Shown here one piece after another: positions 45,947-55,878 of a stretch of 64,000 nucleotides of DNA (the first letter of the stretch is position 1; each line of letters starts with the position of its first letter). This DNA comes from Poseidonocella sedimentorum (GTDB lineage Bacteria > Pseudomonadota > Alphaproteobacteria > Rhodobacterales > Rhodobacteraceae): the NCBI RefSeq assembly GCF_900116005.1, contig NZ_FOYI01000004.1, forward strand, positions 62,001 to 126,000, in the 5' to 3' direction. The position numbers and the translations under genes are program-made. The notes beneath the pieces were generated by a model that saw nothing but the letters and a program-made list of their open reading frames with translations, made no database searches and was not told the DNA's origin.

Positions 45947-46417
45947 ATGCGCAAACTTGTCGGTCTGGTTGAAGAGAGCTGCCTGCTCGCGGCCTTCTGG
46001 GCGCTCGGGCTTGCTGTCTTCGCACAGTTTTTCTTTCGCTACTTCCTCAACATGCCGCTGGGCTGGACCGAGGAACTGGCGCGATACCTGATGATCTCGG
46101 TGGCCTTTCTCGGCCTGCCGGTCGTGACCCGCCGCGGCGAGCATATCGCCATCGACATGTTTGTCGGGCTCATGCCCGCCGGCGCGCGCCCCTGGTTCGA
46201 AAGCCTCGCCGAGATCATCCAGATCGTCATCATCGGCACGCTTGCTTGGCAGGCCTGGGCCCTCGCCCAGCTATCGGGACAGGCGATGAGCACGCTCCCG
46301 CTGCCGAAATCGGTGATCTACTACATCGTGTTCACCGGGCTCGTCCTCAACCTCGCCGCCACTGTCCTGAGGCTCTCCGACCGCCTGCAGGGCGCCCCGC
46401 TGGAGGGCCGGCCGTGA
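45947..46417 (+). CDS. dctQ: TRAP transporter small membrane subunit DctQ-type
   Basis: This 156-aa protein has four membrane helices with the family segments LGWTEELARYLMISVAFLGLPVVTRRGEH and FTGLVLNLAATVLRL. The start at 45947 has GGGGAGG just upstream. It overlaps dctM by 4 bases (GTGA). It acts with DctP and DctM in Na+-coupled uptake. Confidence 0.9.
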   Translation: MRKLVGLVEESCLLAAFWALGLAVFAQFFFRYFLNMPLGWTEELARYLMISVAFLGLPVVTRRGEHIAIDMFVGLMPAGARPWFESLAEIIQIVIIGTLAWQAWALAQLSGQAMSTLPLPKSVIYYIVFTGLVLNLAATVLRLSDRLQGAPLEGRP

Positions 46418-47697
46418 GCATCCTCTTTATCACGCTCGCCGTGCTTCTCCTTCTGCGCATCCCCGTCGGCCTCGCGCTGGTGGGGGCCTCGATGTCCTAC
46501 CTGCTCCTGACCGAAGGGCTCGGCACGCCGCAGGTCCTCTTTCGCATGATCAACGGCGTCGACAGTTTTACCCTGCTGGCCATCCCCTTCTTCGTCTTCG
46601 CCGGCGCGGTGATGAACGTGGGCGGCGTGACCGAACGGATCTTCGGCTTTGCCGATGCTGTCGTCGGCTGGATGAAGGGCGGGCTCGGCCATGTGAACGT
46701 CGCCGCGAGCGTGCTTTTCTCGGGCATGTCGGGCTCTGCCGTCGCCGATGTGGGCGGGCTCGGAGCGATAGAGGTCAAGGCGATGCGCGAAGCGGGCTAT
46801 GACGACGATTTCTCCATCGGCATCACCGGCGCCAGCTCGATCATCGGGCCGCTCATCCCGCCGTCCCTGCCGCTCATCATCTATGGCGTTGTCGCCTCGG
46901 AATCCATCGGCAGCCTGTTTCTTGCGGGGATCCTCCCCGGTGTCTTCCTCGCGGTCCTGATGAGCCTCACGATCTTCGTCATCTCCTGGCGCCGCGGCTA
47001 TGAGCCGAGCCTGGCCTTCAATGTCGCAACCGTCCTTTCGCGCGGCCGCAGGGCGATTTTTCCGCTCCTGACCCCGGCGCTGATCATCGGCGGAATCATG
47101 ACCGGCGTCTTCACCCCGACCGAAGCGGCGGTGGCGGCCTCGGCCTATGCGCTGATCCTCAGCACGGTCGTCTTCCGCTCCATGAGCCTGGGCGATTTTA
47201 CCCGGATCAGCCGGGAGACCGCCGCCACGAGTTGCTCGATCCTGATCATCGTGGCGGGCTCCGCGATCTTTTCCTGGCTGCTCACCGCCAACAACGTCGG
47301 CCGCATGGTGCAAGATGCGGTGACCGGCGTGACATCGAGCCCCTGGGCGTTCCTCTTCATCGTTGCCGCCGTGACGCTCATCGTCGGGTGCTTTCTCGAC
47401 ATGATCGCGGCGATCACCATCCTCGTGCCGATCCTGCTGCCGACCGCCACCGCGCTCGGCGTCGATCCGATCCAGTTCGGCATCTTCTTCATGTTCAACC
47501 TGATGCTGGGCCTGCTCACGCCGCCGGTCGGCATGGTCATCTTCGTTCTGGCCAAGGTGGCGGATGTCACACCGGGTTTCGTCAGCCGCAGCCTGCTGTT
47601 GTTCCTCGCGCCGCTTTTGCTGACCCTGCTGGCCCTGCTCTTCATCCCGGGCCTGAGCACCGCCCTTCCCAACATCCTCAACGGAGGCCTCCAGTGA
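46414..47697 (+). CDS. dctM: TRAP transporter large membrane subunit DctM-type
   Basis: This 427-aa, ~12-helix symporter subunit starts at a GTG overlapping the dctQ stop. Family landmarks are SFTLLAIPFFVFAGAVMN, GGLGHVNVAASVLFSGMSGSAVADV, GPLIPPSLPLIIYGV and LLTPPVGMVIF. It overlaps the dehydrogenase gene by GTGA as well. Confidence 0.92.
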   Translation: MSILFITLAVLLLLRIPVGLALVGASMSYLLLTEGLGTPQVLFRMINGVDSFTLLAIPFFVFAGAVMNVGGVTERIFGFADAVVGWMKGGLGHVNVAASVLFSGMSGSAVADVGGLGAIEVKAMREAGYDDDFSIGITGASSIIGPLIPPSLPLIIYGVVASESIGSLFLAGILPGVFLAVLMSLTIFVISWRRGYEPSLAFNVATVLSRGRRAIFPLLTPALIIGGIMTGVFTPTEAAVAASAYALILSTVVFRSMSLGDFTRISRETAATSCSILIIVAGSAIFSWLLTANNVGRMVQDAVTGVTSSPWAFLFIVAAVTLIVGCFLDMIAAITILVPILLPTATALGVDPIQFGIFFMFNLMLGLLTPPVGMVIFVLAKVADVTPGFVSRSLLLFLAPLLLTLLALLFIPGLSTALPNILNGGLQ

Positions 47698-48752
47698 CAC
47701 CATCCGCTCCGCTCGGCGCCGTTCTGCATGGGCCCAAGGATCTCCGCCTCGAGCCAGTCCCGGCCGAACCGCTCGGCCCGCGTGACGTGCGCGTGCGCCT
47801 CGGGGCCGCCGGGATCTGCGGCTCGGACCAACACTATTTCCACAATGCCCGAATGGGGAATTTCGTCCTCAAGACGCCCTTCGCGCTCGGCCATGAAATG
47901 AGCGGCGATGTCATCGACTGCGGGTCGGAGGTGGCGCGCCTGAGCCCCGGCGACCGGGTGGTGATTGATCCCGCGTTGGTCTGCGGCCAGTGCTCCGATT
48001 GCCGCGCCGGGCGCAACAACCTGTGCCGCAAAGTGGCGTTCATGGGCTCGGCCAGCCATGATCCTCATCTCGACGGCGGCTACCGCGAAAGCTTCGTGGT
48101 CGCCGAGCAGCGCTGCGTGAAGGCCCCCGGGGAGACGCCCCACGAATTGCTCTGCGTGACCGAGCCGCTCTCGGTCGCGGTCCATGCCGTGGCGCGGGCC
48201 GGCCCGATGCTGGGGCGCGACGTGGTGATCGCCGGAGCGGGCACGATCGGCGCGCTCATCGCGGCGGTGGTGCGCGCCGCGGGGGCCGCGCGGATCTGCG
48301 TGTCGGACCCCAGCGCCTTTCGCCGGGACCGCGTTCTGAAGATGGGCGCGAGCGATGTGATGGCGCCCCAGATGGGCGATGTCGTGCCCGCGATCGACGC
48401 CCGCGGCGGCGCCTTCGACGTGGCCTTCGAGGCCTCGGGCCATGCGTCGGCCTTCAGCGACGTGATCCGCATGACCCGCCGCGGCGGCCGGGCCGTTCTG
48501 GTCGGGATGATCCCGTCGCAGAATTGCGATGTGCCGTTCAACCAGATGACCGCGCGCGAGATCGACCTCGTGTCGACCTTCCGCCAGAACAACGTCTTCG
48601 AAAGCTCCGCCCGAATGCTCGTCGAGGGGGTGATCGATCCCGGCCCGATCATCACCGGGCGCTTCCCGTTGACCTCCGTGCTTGACGCCTTCAGCGCCTC
48701 GTTCCGGTCCGAGGAGCATATCAAGGTCCTGCTTACCAATCCGGCGCGTTGA
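47694..48752 (+). CDS. Zinc-dependent L-idonate 5-dehydrogenase-like MDR enzyme
   Basis: This 352-aa medium-chain dehydrogenase has the catalytic zinc site AAGICGSDQHYFHN and GHEMSGDV. The structural zinc site has four cysteines (CGQCSDCRAGRNNLC). The Rossmann site is GAGTIGALIAAV. The HYFHNARMGNFVLKTPFALGHE pattern is typical of L-idonate 5-dehydrogenases. The GTG start overlaps dctM. A role in oxidising the sugar acid imported by this TRAP system is inferred. Confidence 0.88.
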   Translation: MTPSAPLGAVLHGPKDLRLEPVPAEPLGPRDVRVRLGAAGICGSDQHYFHNARMGNFVLKTPFALGHEMSGDVIDCGSEVARLSPGDRVVIDPALVCGQCSDCRAGRNNLCRKVAFMGSASHDPHLDGGYRESFVVAEQRCVKAPGETPHELLCVTEPLSVAVHAVARAGPMLGRDVVIAGAGTIGALIAAVVRAAGAARICVSDPSAFRRDRVLKMGASDVMAPQMGDVVPAIDARGGAFDVAFEASGHASAFSDVIRMTRRGGRAVLVGMIPSQNCDVPFNQMTAREIDLVSTFRQNNVFESSARMLVEGVIDPGPIITGRFPLTSVLDAFSASFRSEEHIKVLLTNPAR

Positions 48753-48764
48753 GAGGGGCGCGGT

Positions 48765-49781
48765 GTGACACAGAAGGTAACGGCGCTCCATATCGCGGAC
48801 CGGCTGAACGTCTCGCGCTCGACCGTCTCGCGGGCCTTCGACCCGATGTCGCGCATCTCGCCGGATGTGCGCCGCCGGGTGTTGAAACTGGCGCATGAGC
48901 TCGGCTATCGCCCGACCACGGCCGCGCGGCTGATGATGCGCGAATATCCCCATGTGATCGCCGTGATCGTGCGCGATGTGACCAACCCGATGCGCGCCGG
49001 CATCATGAGCCGGCTGATCCGCGAGTTGGAGCGCGAGGGAAACCTGCCGCTGGTCTTTCAGGTGCCCAACGCCCGCAGCGCCAGCGCGCGGATCGAGGCG
49101 ATCCTCAGCCACCTGCCCTCCGCGGTGGTCATGACCGGTTTCATGCCCCCCTCCAGCGTTCTCACCCTCTGCTCGCAACGCGGAACGCCGACGGTCATCC
49201 TCAATCGCGGTGGCATCCGCGGGCTGGCGGCGAATTTCGTCACCAGCGATCACTACGAAGGCGGGCGTCTCGCGGCGGAGAAACTCGTGGCTCTCGGCTG
49301 CCGCAAAATCGCCTTTGTCTCGGGTCAGGGCGGCAACGATCCGGACGCCAGCGAAGAGCGCCTGCGCGGTTTCCTCGCCGGGCTCGAACAGGCCGGAGCG
49401 ATGGCAATGGCCGCCTATGACGGCGATCACAGCTACGAGGCCGGCCGCCGCGCCGCGCGCGAATTCTTCTCGGCCCGAACCCGCCCCGACGGAATCTTCT
49501 GCGGCAACGACCTGATGGCGATGGGGTTCAAGGATACCGCCGAGGAAGAGTTCGCCCTCGCCGCGCCCGAAGATTACCAGCTGATCGGATACGACAACGT
49601 CGAGACGGCCAGCTACCTGCCCTACCGGCTCAGCACGATCGCGCAGGACATGACTGCCGTCATCTCGGCCGCGGTGAAGGGAATCAACAGCCTCGTGGCA
49701 AACTCCGAGAAATCGATCCGCGTGACCGTCCCCGTCGAATACATCGCGCGCAGCACCACGTCGGAAAGAGAGACGAAATAG
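48765..49781 (+). CDS. LacI-family regulator of the TRAP/idonate operon
   Basis: This 338-aa protein has an N-terminal helix-turn-helix (ALHIADRLNVSRSTVSRAFDP) and a LacI/GntR-type sensor fold (AIVRDVTNPMRAG, YDNVETASYLPYRLSTI). A GTG start has GAGAGGGG six bases upstream. It is 12 bp after the dehydrogenase gene, so it is probably the local repressor. Confidence 0.9.
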   Translation: MTQKVTALHIADRLNVSRSTVSRAFDPMSRISPDVRRRVLKLAHELGYRPTTAARLMMREYPHVIAVIVRDVTNPMRAGIMSRLIRELEREGNLPLVFQVPNARSASARIEAILSHLPSAVVMTGFMPPSSVLTLCSQRGTPTVILNRGGIRGLAANFVTSDHYEGGRLAAEKLVALGCRKIAFVSGQGGNDPDASEERLRGFLAGLEQAGAMAMAAYDGDHSYEAGRRAAREFFSARTRPDGIFCGNDLMAMGFKDTAEEEFALAAPEDYQLIGYDNVETASYLPYRLSTIAQDMTAVISAAVKGINSLVANSEKSIRVTVPVEYIARSTTSERETK

Positions 49782-49926
49782 CGTGCGATCCTGAGCCGAG
49801 GCCCTGCACGTCTCGTCTCCCTGTCGGCGCAAAGACCGCCGATTTGCCTTGCCAGATGGCCCCCCCGCAGTGTCAAAACACCGGGCTGGCCATTTGCCAG
49901 GCACTCACAACGGAGAGATCCCGCTC

Positions 49927-50547
49927 ATGACCTTCGTCGATATTCTCGATTTTGCCGGTGTCGCCTTGTTTGCCGCGACGGGGGCTTTGGTGGCCTCGCG
50001 CAAGGAACTCGACATCGTGGCCTTCCTGTTCTTCGCCGTCGTGACCGCAACCGGCGGGGGCACGGTGCGCGATCTGATCCTCGACACGCCGGTGTTCTGG
50101 CTGGCGGATCATTCCTACGTGCTGATCTCGGTGGCGGTCGCGGTCGGGGTCTACTTCTTCGCCCATCTGATCGAGTATCGTTATGGCACTTTGCTGTGGC
50201 TCGACGCTGTCGCCCTGTCCGCATTTTCGGTGCTTGGCGCGGAAAAAGGGCTCATGCTCACCGGCTCTCCGATCGTCGCTGTCCTGTCGGGCACGATGAC
50301 GGCGGCCCTCGGCGGGATCATCCGCGATGTGATCGCCGGGGAGCCCACGGTCGTCAGCCGCAAGGAGATCTACATCACCGCCGCCGCTCTCGGGGCCGGC
50401 GCCTTTACGTTGCTGGTCGGGCTGGGGCTCGGGACGACGCTCGCAGCCCTCATCGGGGTCTGCACGGCCTTCGTGATCCGCGGCGGCGGGTTGGCCTTTG
50501 GCTGGAGCCTGCCGCCCTACCGCACGCGCCCCGGCCGGCCGGTTTAG
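49927..50547 (+). CDS. YicG/TRIC-like (UPF0126) membrane protein
   Basis: This 206-aa protein has about seven membrane helices. It contains a two-fold repeat of glycine-rich GGGTVRDLIL and ALGGIIRDVI segments, the signature of the UPF0126/TRIC-like cation channel family. It faces the cydC gene. The ion conducted is not known for most bacterial members. Confidence 0.87.
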   Translation: MTFVDILDFAGVALFAATGALVASRKELDIVAFLFFAVVTATGGGTVRDLILDTPVFWLADHSYVLISVAVAVGVYFFAHLIEYRYGTLLWLDAVALSAFSVLGAEKGLMLTGSPIVAVLSGTMTAALGGIIRDVIAGEPTVVSRKEIYITAAALGAGAFTLLVGLGLGTTLAALIGVCTAFVIRGGGLAFGWSLPPYRTRPGRPV

Positions 50548-50554
50548 TCGGCGC

Positions 50555-52153
50555 TCAGCCCGCCAGCCGTACCACACGGTCAAAGATGCCGTGCGCCGCC
50601 CCGCGATGCATGACGGCGATGATCAGCGCCTCGGGCAGGGCCGCGCGGATGCCGGTCAGGACCGCCTCGGCGGTCCGCGCGTCGAGGCCTTCTGTCGGCT
50701 CGTCAAGCAGCAGGATTTCGGGGGCGCAGAGGAGACCGCGGGCAAGGCAGAGCCGCCTCGCCTGACCACCCGACAGCCCCGCGCCCCCCTCCCCGAGCCG
50801 GCTTGATAGTCCGCCGCGCGCCGCGATGTCTTCGGCGAGGGCAACGGCGTGGATCGCGGCGTCGAGCTCGGCGTCGCTGTGATCCCCCGCAAGGCAGAGG
50901 TTCTCGCGGATCGTTCCGGCCATGAGCGCGCTGCGCTGCGGCACGGCGGTCACCACGGCCCGGAGCGCCGGTTCCCGCCAATCGCGCGGCGCGGTGCCCT
51001 TGATCCGGATGCCCTCACCCTCGATCAGCCCCGAGATCCGCAGCATCAGCGTGGTTTTCCCGATCCCGGACGCGCCGGTGATGGCCAGCGCCGCGCCCGC
51101 TGCCAGCTCAAGATCGAGCCCCTGCGTCTCCAGCCGCAGGAGGGGCGCGGCGGCAATCTCGTCTCGCGGCGGCGCGCCTGTGGGAAGCTCAGTTCGTGGG
51201 GCGACGCGCGCGGCCGCGCCGACCATGCGCCCCAGCTCGGCGACCCCGCGCCGCAGGGGCAGGACCGCTTCGGCGAGGGCCAGTGCGACGAAGAGCCCTA
51301 TGACCGCCGTGGCCGGGCCGACCTGCTGCGCCTCAAGGAGCAGCGCACCGGCGAGGAACGCCGCCATGGCCACCACCGCGACGAGGATCGACATGTGGGC
51401 CGCCGCCCCGCGCTCGGCCTGATCCAGATGCCGGGCGGCCCGCCGGGCGCGCGCATCGAGATCGCGCAGCGCCGCTTCGCGCTCGGGCAAGGTGGCGGCG
51501 AGGATAAGCGCCTCGCGATCCCGGATCATGGCGATGGTGCCTCTGCGCAAGGCCTGTGCGGTCTCTTCGGCGACGGACGAGGGCGCGATGCTCCGCCGGC
51601 CGAGACGCAAAAGGATCAGGGCGAGCCCGGGCAGGTAGCCCGCAAGGATGACCCCCGCGACCGGCCCCCCGACGAGCCAGACGAGCGCGAAGAAGACGAG
51701 CGCGTGGGTCAGAGCCGCGGCCGCCAGCGGCAGGATCAGCCGCAGGATCACCCCATCGAGCGCGTCCACGTCCGAGATGATGCGGGTCAGGACGCCCTCG
51801 GAGCGCAGCCGCGCGAGCGTTTTCGCATCGCTCCGCGCAAAGCCGCGCAACAGGGTCACGCGCAGCGCCGCGAGAGCCCGCAAGGTCGCGTCATGGGTCA
51901 GCAGGCGCTCGCCGTAGCGGGAGGCGGCGCGGCCGAGCGCGAGGAAACGCACCCCGGCGGAGGGGCGGAAGACGTCGAAGGCGATGCCGATCCCGACGAG
52001 CCCCGCGAGGCCGGTCGCGGTGATGAACCAGCCCGAGAGGCCCAGCAGCGCCGCGCCCATCAGCAGGACCGCGACCGACAGCGCCGCGCCCCGCGCCATG
52101 GCCCAAGGGTCTGCGCTCACCAACAGCCGCGCGATGCGAATAAGGGCGCTCAT
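50555..52153 (-). CDS. cydC: CydC subunit of the glutathione/cysteine exporter
   Basis: This 532-aa half-ABC exporter has six helices over residues ~15-320 and a nucleotide-binding domain: Walker A GASGIGKTT, Q-loop VPQRSAL, signature LSGGQAR, Walker B ILLLDEPTEGLD. It pairs with CydD to export cysteine and glutathione to the periplasm for cytochrome bd assembly. The ATG overlaps cydD by ATGA. No cydAB is in the window. Confidence 0.9.
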   Translation of the reverse strand: MSALIRIARLLVSADPWAMARGAALSVAVLLMGAALLGLSGWFITATGLAGLVGIGIAFDVFRPSAGVRFLALGRAASRYGERLLTHDATLRALAALRVTLLRGFARSDAKTLARLRSEGVLTRIISDVDALDGVILRLILPLAAAALTHALVFFALVWLVGGPVAGVILAGYLPGLALILLRLGRRSIAPSSVAEETAQALRRGTIAMIRDREALILAATLPEREAALRDLDARARRAARHLDQAERGAAAHMSILVAVVAMAAFLAGALLLEAQQVGPATAVIGLFVALALAEAVLPLRRGVAELGRMVGAAARVAPRTELPTGAPPRDEIAAAPLLRLETQGLDLELAAGAALAITGASGIGKTTLMLRISGLIEGEGIRIKGTAPRDWREPALRAVVTAVPQRSALMAGTIRENLCLAGDHSDAELDAAIHAVALAEDIAARGGLSSRLGEGGAGLSGGQARRLCLARGLLCAPEILLLDEPTEGLDARTAEAVLTGIRAALPEALIIAVMHRGAAHGIFDRVVRLAG

Positions 52154-53832
52154 TGGCCAAGCTCCAGCTGCGCGTCCATCGCGGCGGCGAGCGCGGGATC
52201 GTGGGTTGCGACGATGATGGTCCGGCCCTCCGCTTGCAGATTGCGCAGCGCGGCGATGATCCGGCCCGCCGTCTCGGCGTCGAGATCCGCGGTCGGCTCA
52301 TCCGCAAGGATGAGGTCTGCGCCGGTGAAGATGGCGCGGGCGAGCAGCAGTCGACGCGCCTCGCCGCCCGAGACGCCCCCGCCGGTCTCGCCAAGCCGCG
52401 CCTCCAGACCGCCGGGCAGCCTGCGCACCACATCGCGCGCATCCGCCAGCGCCAGCGCGGCGGCGGGATCGGCCCCGGTCCCCCGCGTATCGAGCCAGTC
52501 GCCCAGCGTTTCATCGGAGAAATGCGGCCGTTGCGGCATCAGGGCGACCCGTTCGCGCCATGCGTCCGCCGTGGTATCGTCCAGCGCCGTGCCGCAGACC
52601 GACAGCGCGCCGGAGGCGAGTGGGACCAGACCGGCGAGCGCCGAAAGGGCCGTGCTCTTGCCCGCCCCGCTGGGCCCGGTGAGCGCGAGGCTCTGTCCGG
52701 CTCGCAGCGTCAGGTCGGGAAGCGGCACCACCCGGCCCGGAAGCGCGGCACGCGCGGCGCGGGTTTGCACGGATATCGCCCCCGCCAGCGGCACCGCGCG
52801 CCGCACCTGCCCCAGAACCGGGCGCCGGTCGGCGGCGTCCAGCGCGTCAAGCTCGGCCACGACGGCAAAGCCCGCGGCGCGGTCGTGCCATGCGGCGGCA
52901 AGGTCGCGCAGCGGTTGGAAAAACTCGGGCGCGATGAGCAGCAAAAACAGACCCTGCCCCAGTGTAAGGCCGCCCCCCCAGCCGCCGAATCCGATCTCGC
53001 CCAAAAGCGTGAACCCCACGAAAACCGCCACCATCGCAACGCCGAGCGCCGAGAAAAGCTCCAGCACGGTCGAGGACAAAAACGCGACTTTCAGCACCCC
53101 CATCGTGGACGCGCGCAAGGCTTCGGCCCGGGCGCTGAAATCCAGCGCGGTGCGATCCGCAGCCCCGAGGAGACGGATGTCGAGCATCGCCGAGAGCCGA
53201 TCCATCAGCATGTCGTTCATCGTCCCGATTTCGCTCATCTGCCGGCGCGAGGCGTCTTCGGCGGCCATGCCCACCAGCGCCATGAAAACCGGGATGAGCG
53301 GACCGGCGATCAGCAGCGTCAGGCCAACGAGCCAGGATTGGGAGGTCGCGAGCAGCAACAGCAGGAGCGGGAGCACCGAGGCGCGCATCATGGCGACGTG
53401 GTAGCGGGTGATCCACGGTTGCAGGAGCTGGAGTTTCTGGACGGTGAGCGAGGCGATCCTGGCCGAGCCCGCATCGGTCGGCGCGCGCGCCTCGCGAGTC
53501 AGAAGCCGGGCGCGATTGCGTGCGATCGTCTGGTCGGCGGCGTCGAAAAGCAGCGCCCCGGCGCGGTGCTCCAGCCCAGCCCGCAGGGCCGCGCAGAGCA
53601 CGAAGAGGCCCGCTGTGATCCAGGCGCGCTCGAAGGGTGCCCCCCCTTCGGCCCAGCCCGAGACGGCCCAGGCTATGGCCGCGGCCTGAACGGGCCAGAG
53701 CGCGCCGGAGAGGACGGAAAGCCAGCCCGCGATCCGAAGCTCCCGGGCCACGGGGGCCAAAATCCGCGCGCCGATCTGAGACCCGGGCCGCGAACCGGGC
53801 CGCTGCGCCGCACCGCTTTCGTCCTTCGCCAT
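52150..53832 (-). CDS. cydD: CydD subunit of the glutathione/cysteine exporter
   Basis: This 560-aa half-ABC exporter has Walker A GPSGAGKST, signature VSGGEARRLLLARA and Walker B LILADEPTADLD after the six-helix region. Family traits of CydD are visible (LTREARAPTDAGSARIA, VLPLLLLLLATSQSW). I placed the start at the ATG at 53832 (MAKDESG), because the longer frame upstream has no similarity. Confidence 0.88.
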   Translation of the reverse strand: MAKDESGAAQRPGSRPGSQIGARILAPVARELRIAGWLSVLSGALWPVQAAAIAWAVSGWAEGGAPFERAWITAGLFVLCAALRAGLEHRAGALLFDAADQTIARNRARLLTREARAPTDAGSARIASLTVQKLQLLQPWITRYHVAMMRASVLPLLLLLLATSQSWLVGLTLLIAGPLIPVFMALVGMAAEDASRRQMSEIGTMNDMLMDRLSAMLDIRLLGAADRTALDFSARAEALRASTMGVLKVAFLSSTVLELFSALGVAMVAVFVGFTLLGEIGFGGWGGGLTLGQGLFLLLIAPEFFQPLRDLAAAWHDRAAGFAVVAELDALDAADRRPVLGQVRRAVPLAGAISVQTRAARAALPGRVVPLPDLTLRAGQSLALTGPSGAGKSTALSALAGLVPLASGALSVCGTALDDTTADAWRERVALMPQRPHFSDETLGDWLDTRGTGADPAAALALADARDVVRRLPGGLEARLGETGGGVSGGEARRLLLARAIFTGADLILADEPTADLDAETAGRIIAALRNLQAEGRTIIVATHDPALAAAMDAQLELGQ

Positions 53833-53968
53833 GCCTGCTCGACTGTCCGTTCGTTGCCCCACCCTGCGCCGCCGCACCTGCGCCCGGCGCCGCGTCTCTG
53901 GAGAGGTTGTCGCACAGACCCGCCCCGGATCACAGAGCCGGAACGCCGCGGCGCCGAAGGCCGCGAGC

Positions 53969-55252
53969 TTAGCGGATCAGCAGGTTCGGCAGGGTCATCG
54001 AGATGGCGGGCACGAAGGTGATGAGCATCAAGGCCACGAGGATCGCGAGGTAGAAGGGCCAGATCGTGCGGACCGCCGTCTCCATCGGCAGCTTGCCGAC
54101 CGCGCAGCCGACGAAGAGACAGGTCCCGACCGGCGGGGTGCACAGGCCGAGCCCGAGGTTGACCAGCAGGATCATGCCGAATTGCACCGGGTCGATGCCG
54201 AGGCTCTGCATCACCGGCAGGAAGATCGGCGTACAGATCAGGATCAGCGCCGCCATGTCCATGATCATGCCGAGCAGCAGCAGCACGCCGTTGATCATCA
54301 GCAGGATGAGGATCGGGTTTTCGGTGATGCTGAGCAGGAATTTCACCGTGTTGTCGGGCACGCGGTAGAAGGTCAACATGTAGGCGAAGGCGCCGGCGCA
54401 GGCGATCAGGATCGTGACCATCGAGGTGGTCCGCACAGCGGAGACCACGGCGGTCTTGAACTTCTCCCAAGTGAGGCTGCGATAGATGAGCGCGGTGACC
54501 ACGAGGGCGTACATCGCGCCGAACGCGCCGGATTCGGTCACGGTGAAGATGCCCGAGAGCACACCACCGACGATGATCACTGCCGTGAGCAACCCCGGGA
54601 TCGCCCCGGCGAAGCTGAGCGCCAGCGCGGTCCAGCCGGGAAAGCGCTCGGCGCGGTAGCCGCGTTTGACCGCGACGATATAAGCCGCGACGGCGAGGCA
54701 CAGGCACATCAGGATGCCTGGCACGACACCGGCGAGAAACAGCTTGGAGATCGACACCGCGCCGCCGGTGGCCAGCGCGAAGATGATCATGTTGTGGCTC
54801 GGGGGGATGATGATCCCGGCGATGGAGGATGTGACCGTGACGTTGACCGCGTAGTCGGCGTCATAGCCCTTGTCCTTCATCACCGGCACGAGGATCGAGC
54901 CAAGCGCCGAGATGTCGGCGATCGCCGAGCCCGAGATGCCACCGAAGAGCATCGAGGAGAAGACGTTGACGATCCCCAGCCCGCCGCGCACGGCCCCGAC
55001 CGCGGCCTGGGCGAAGCGGACCAGCCGCTGGGCGATGCCGCCGTGGAACATCAATTCGCCCGCGAAGATGAAGAACGGGATCGCCATGAAGGAATAGACG
55101 TTGATCCCCGCGACGATGCGCTGGAACCCGACGAAGAGCGGCAGGCCCTCGTGCCAGAAGGCGGCGATGGCGGCGAGCCCGAGGGCGAAGGCCACCGGAA
55201 CGCCGATGATCACACAACCGGCGAACGCGCCCATGAGAAGAAGAAAGCCCAT
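53969..55252 (-). CDS. dctM: TRAP transporter large membrane subunit DctM-type (second system)
   Basis: This 427-aa, ~12-helix protein has the family motifs FSSMLFGGISGSAIADISALGSILVPVM, IIIPPSHNMIIFALA and LGLCTPPVGTCLFVGCAVGKLPM. It is three bases after dctQ. The ligand is not evident; the divergent GntR-type regulator may respond to it. Confidence 0.92.
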   Translation of the reverse strand: MGFLLLMGAFAGCVIIGVPVAFALGLAAIAAFWHEGLPLFVGFQRIVAGINVYSFMAIPFFIFAGELMFHGGIAQRLVRFAQAAVGAVRGGLGIVNVFSSMLFGGISGSAIADISALGSILVPVMKDKGYDADYAVNVTVTSSIAGIIIPPSHNMIIFALATGGAVSISKLFLAGVVPGILMCLCLAVAAYIVAVKRGYRAERFPGWTALALSFAGAIPGLLTAVIIVGGVLSGIFTVTESGAFGAMYALVVTALIYRSLTWEKFKTAVVSAVRTTSMVTILIACAGAFAYMLTFYRVPDNTVKFLLSITENPILILLMINGVLLLLGMIMDMAALILICTPIFLPVMQSLGIDPVQFGMILLVNLGLGLCTPPVGTCLFVGCAVGKLPMETAVRTIWPFYLAILVALMLITFVPAISMTLPNLLIR

Positions 55253-55255
55253 GAT

Positions 55256-55786
55256 TTATCCCTGTTCGAACGTGTCTTGGCGCGTGTCGCGCCCGAGCAG
55301 CACCCGGATGAGGTGGCCTGCGGAAAACAGAAAGAGCAGCACGCCCGCGATGGTCATCGGCAAGGAGCGGAGCCCCTCGGACCATTGGATCAGCGGGATC
55401 AGGGCCTTCCATTTGAATAAGGTGAGCTCCCAGCCGTACCAGAACATCAGCGCCCCGAAGATCAGCATCAGCAGATCCGACAGGATCACCATGCCAAGCC
55501 GTACCGGCGCGGGCACCATGTTGCGAAAAATTATGACCGAGAGGTGGGTATGCTCGCGGACCCCGACGGCGGCGCCGAAAAAGGCGATGACCATCACCAG
55601 CAGCAACGAGACCTGTTCCACCCAGGTGGGCGTGTCGTTGAGCACGTAGCGGCCGAAGACGAGCCAGGCGAAGATGCCGGTCATGACGACGAGCGCGGTT
55701 CCGGCGATGATCTGGCAGAGCCGGGCGATGAGGTCATAGCACTGATCCATCACCCGCAGGAACACGGGAAGTTCGGGGTCTTGCAT
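55256..55786 (-). CDS. dctQ: TRAP transporter small membrane subunit DctQ-type (second system)
   Basis: This 176-aa protein has four predicted helices and the family segment TWVEQVSLLLVMVIAFFGAAVGVREHTHL. It is coupled to dctM by three-base spacing and separated from dctP by a 92-bp gap holding a strong hairpin. Confidence 0.9.
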   Translation of the reverse strand: MQDPELPVFLRVMDQCYDLIARLCQIIAGTALVVMTGIFAWLVFGRYVLNDTPTWVEQVSLLLVMVIAFFGAAVGVREHTHLSVIIFRNMVPAPVRLGMVILSDLLMLIFGALMFWYGWELTLFKWKALIPLIQWSEGLRSLPMTIAGVLLFLFSAGHLIRVLLGRDTRQDTFEQG

Positions 55787-55812
55787 TGTGTCACACTGAT
55801 GGCTGGGGGATG

Positions 55813-55840
55813 GCCCGGCGCCGGTGGGTCGGCGCCGGGC
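55813..55840 (-). other. Intercistronic hairpin between dctP and dctQ
   Basis: GCCCGGCGCCG and CGGCGCCGGGC form a perfect 11-bp stem with a six-base loop, directly after the binding-protein gene. It is probably used to set subunit ratio or stability. Confidence 0.7.
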
Positions 55841-55878
55841 GAAGGATGCGCAGCCGGGGCGCGATCAATCCGTGGACA

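Noticed and set aside
47145-49904. 919-aa minus-strand frame
   Set aside because: It is antisense to dctM, the dehydrogenase and LacI genes, all of which have strong motifs.
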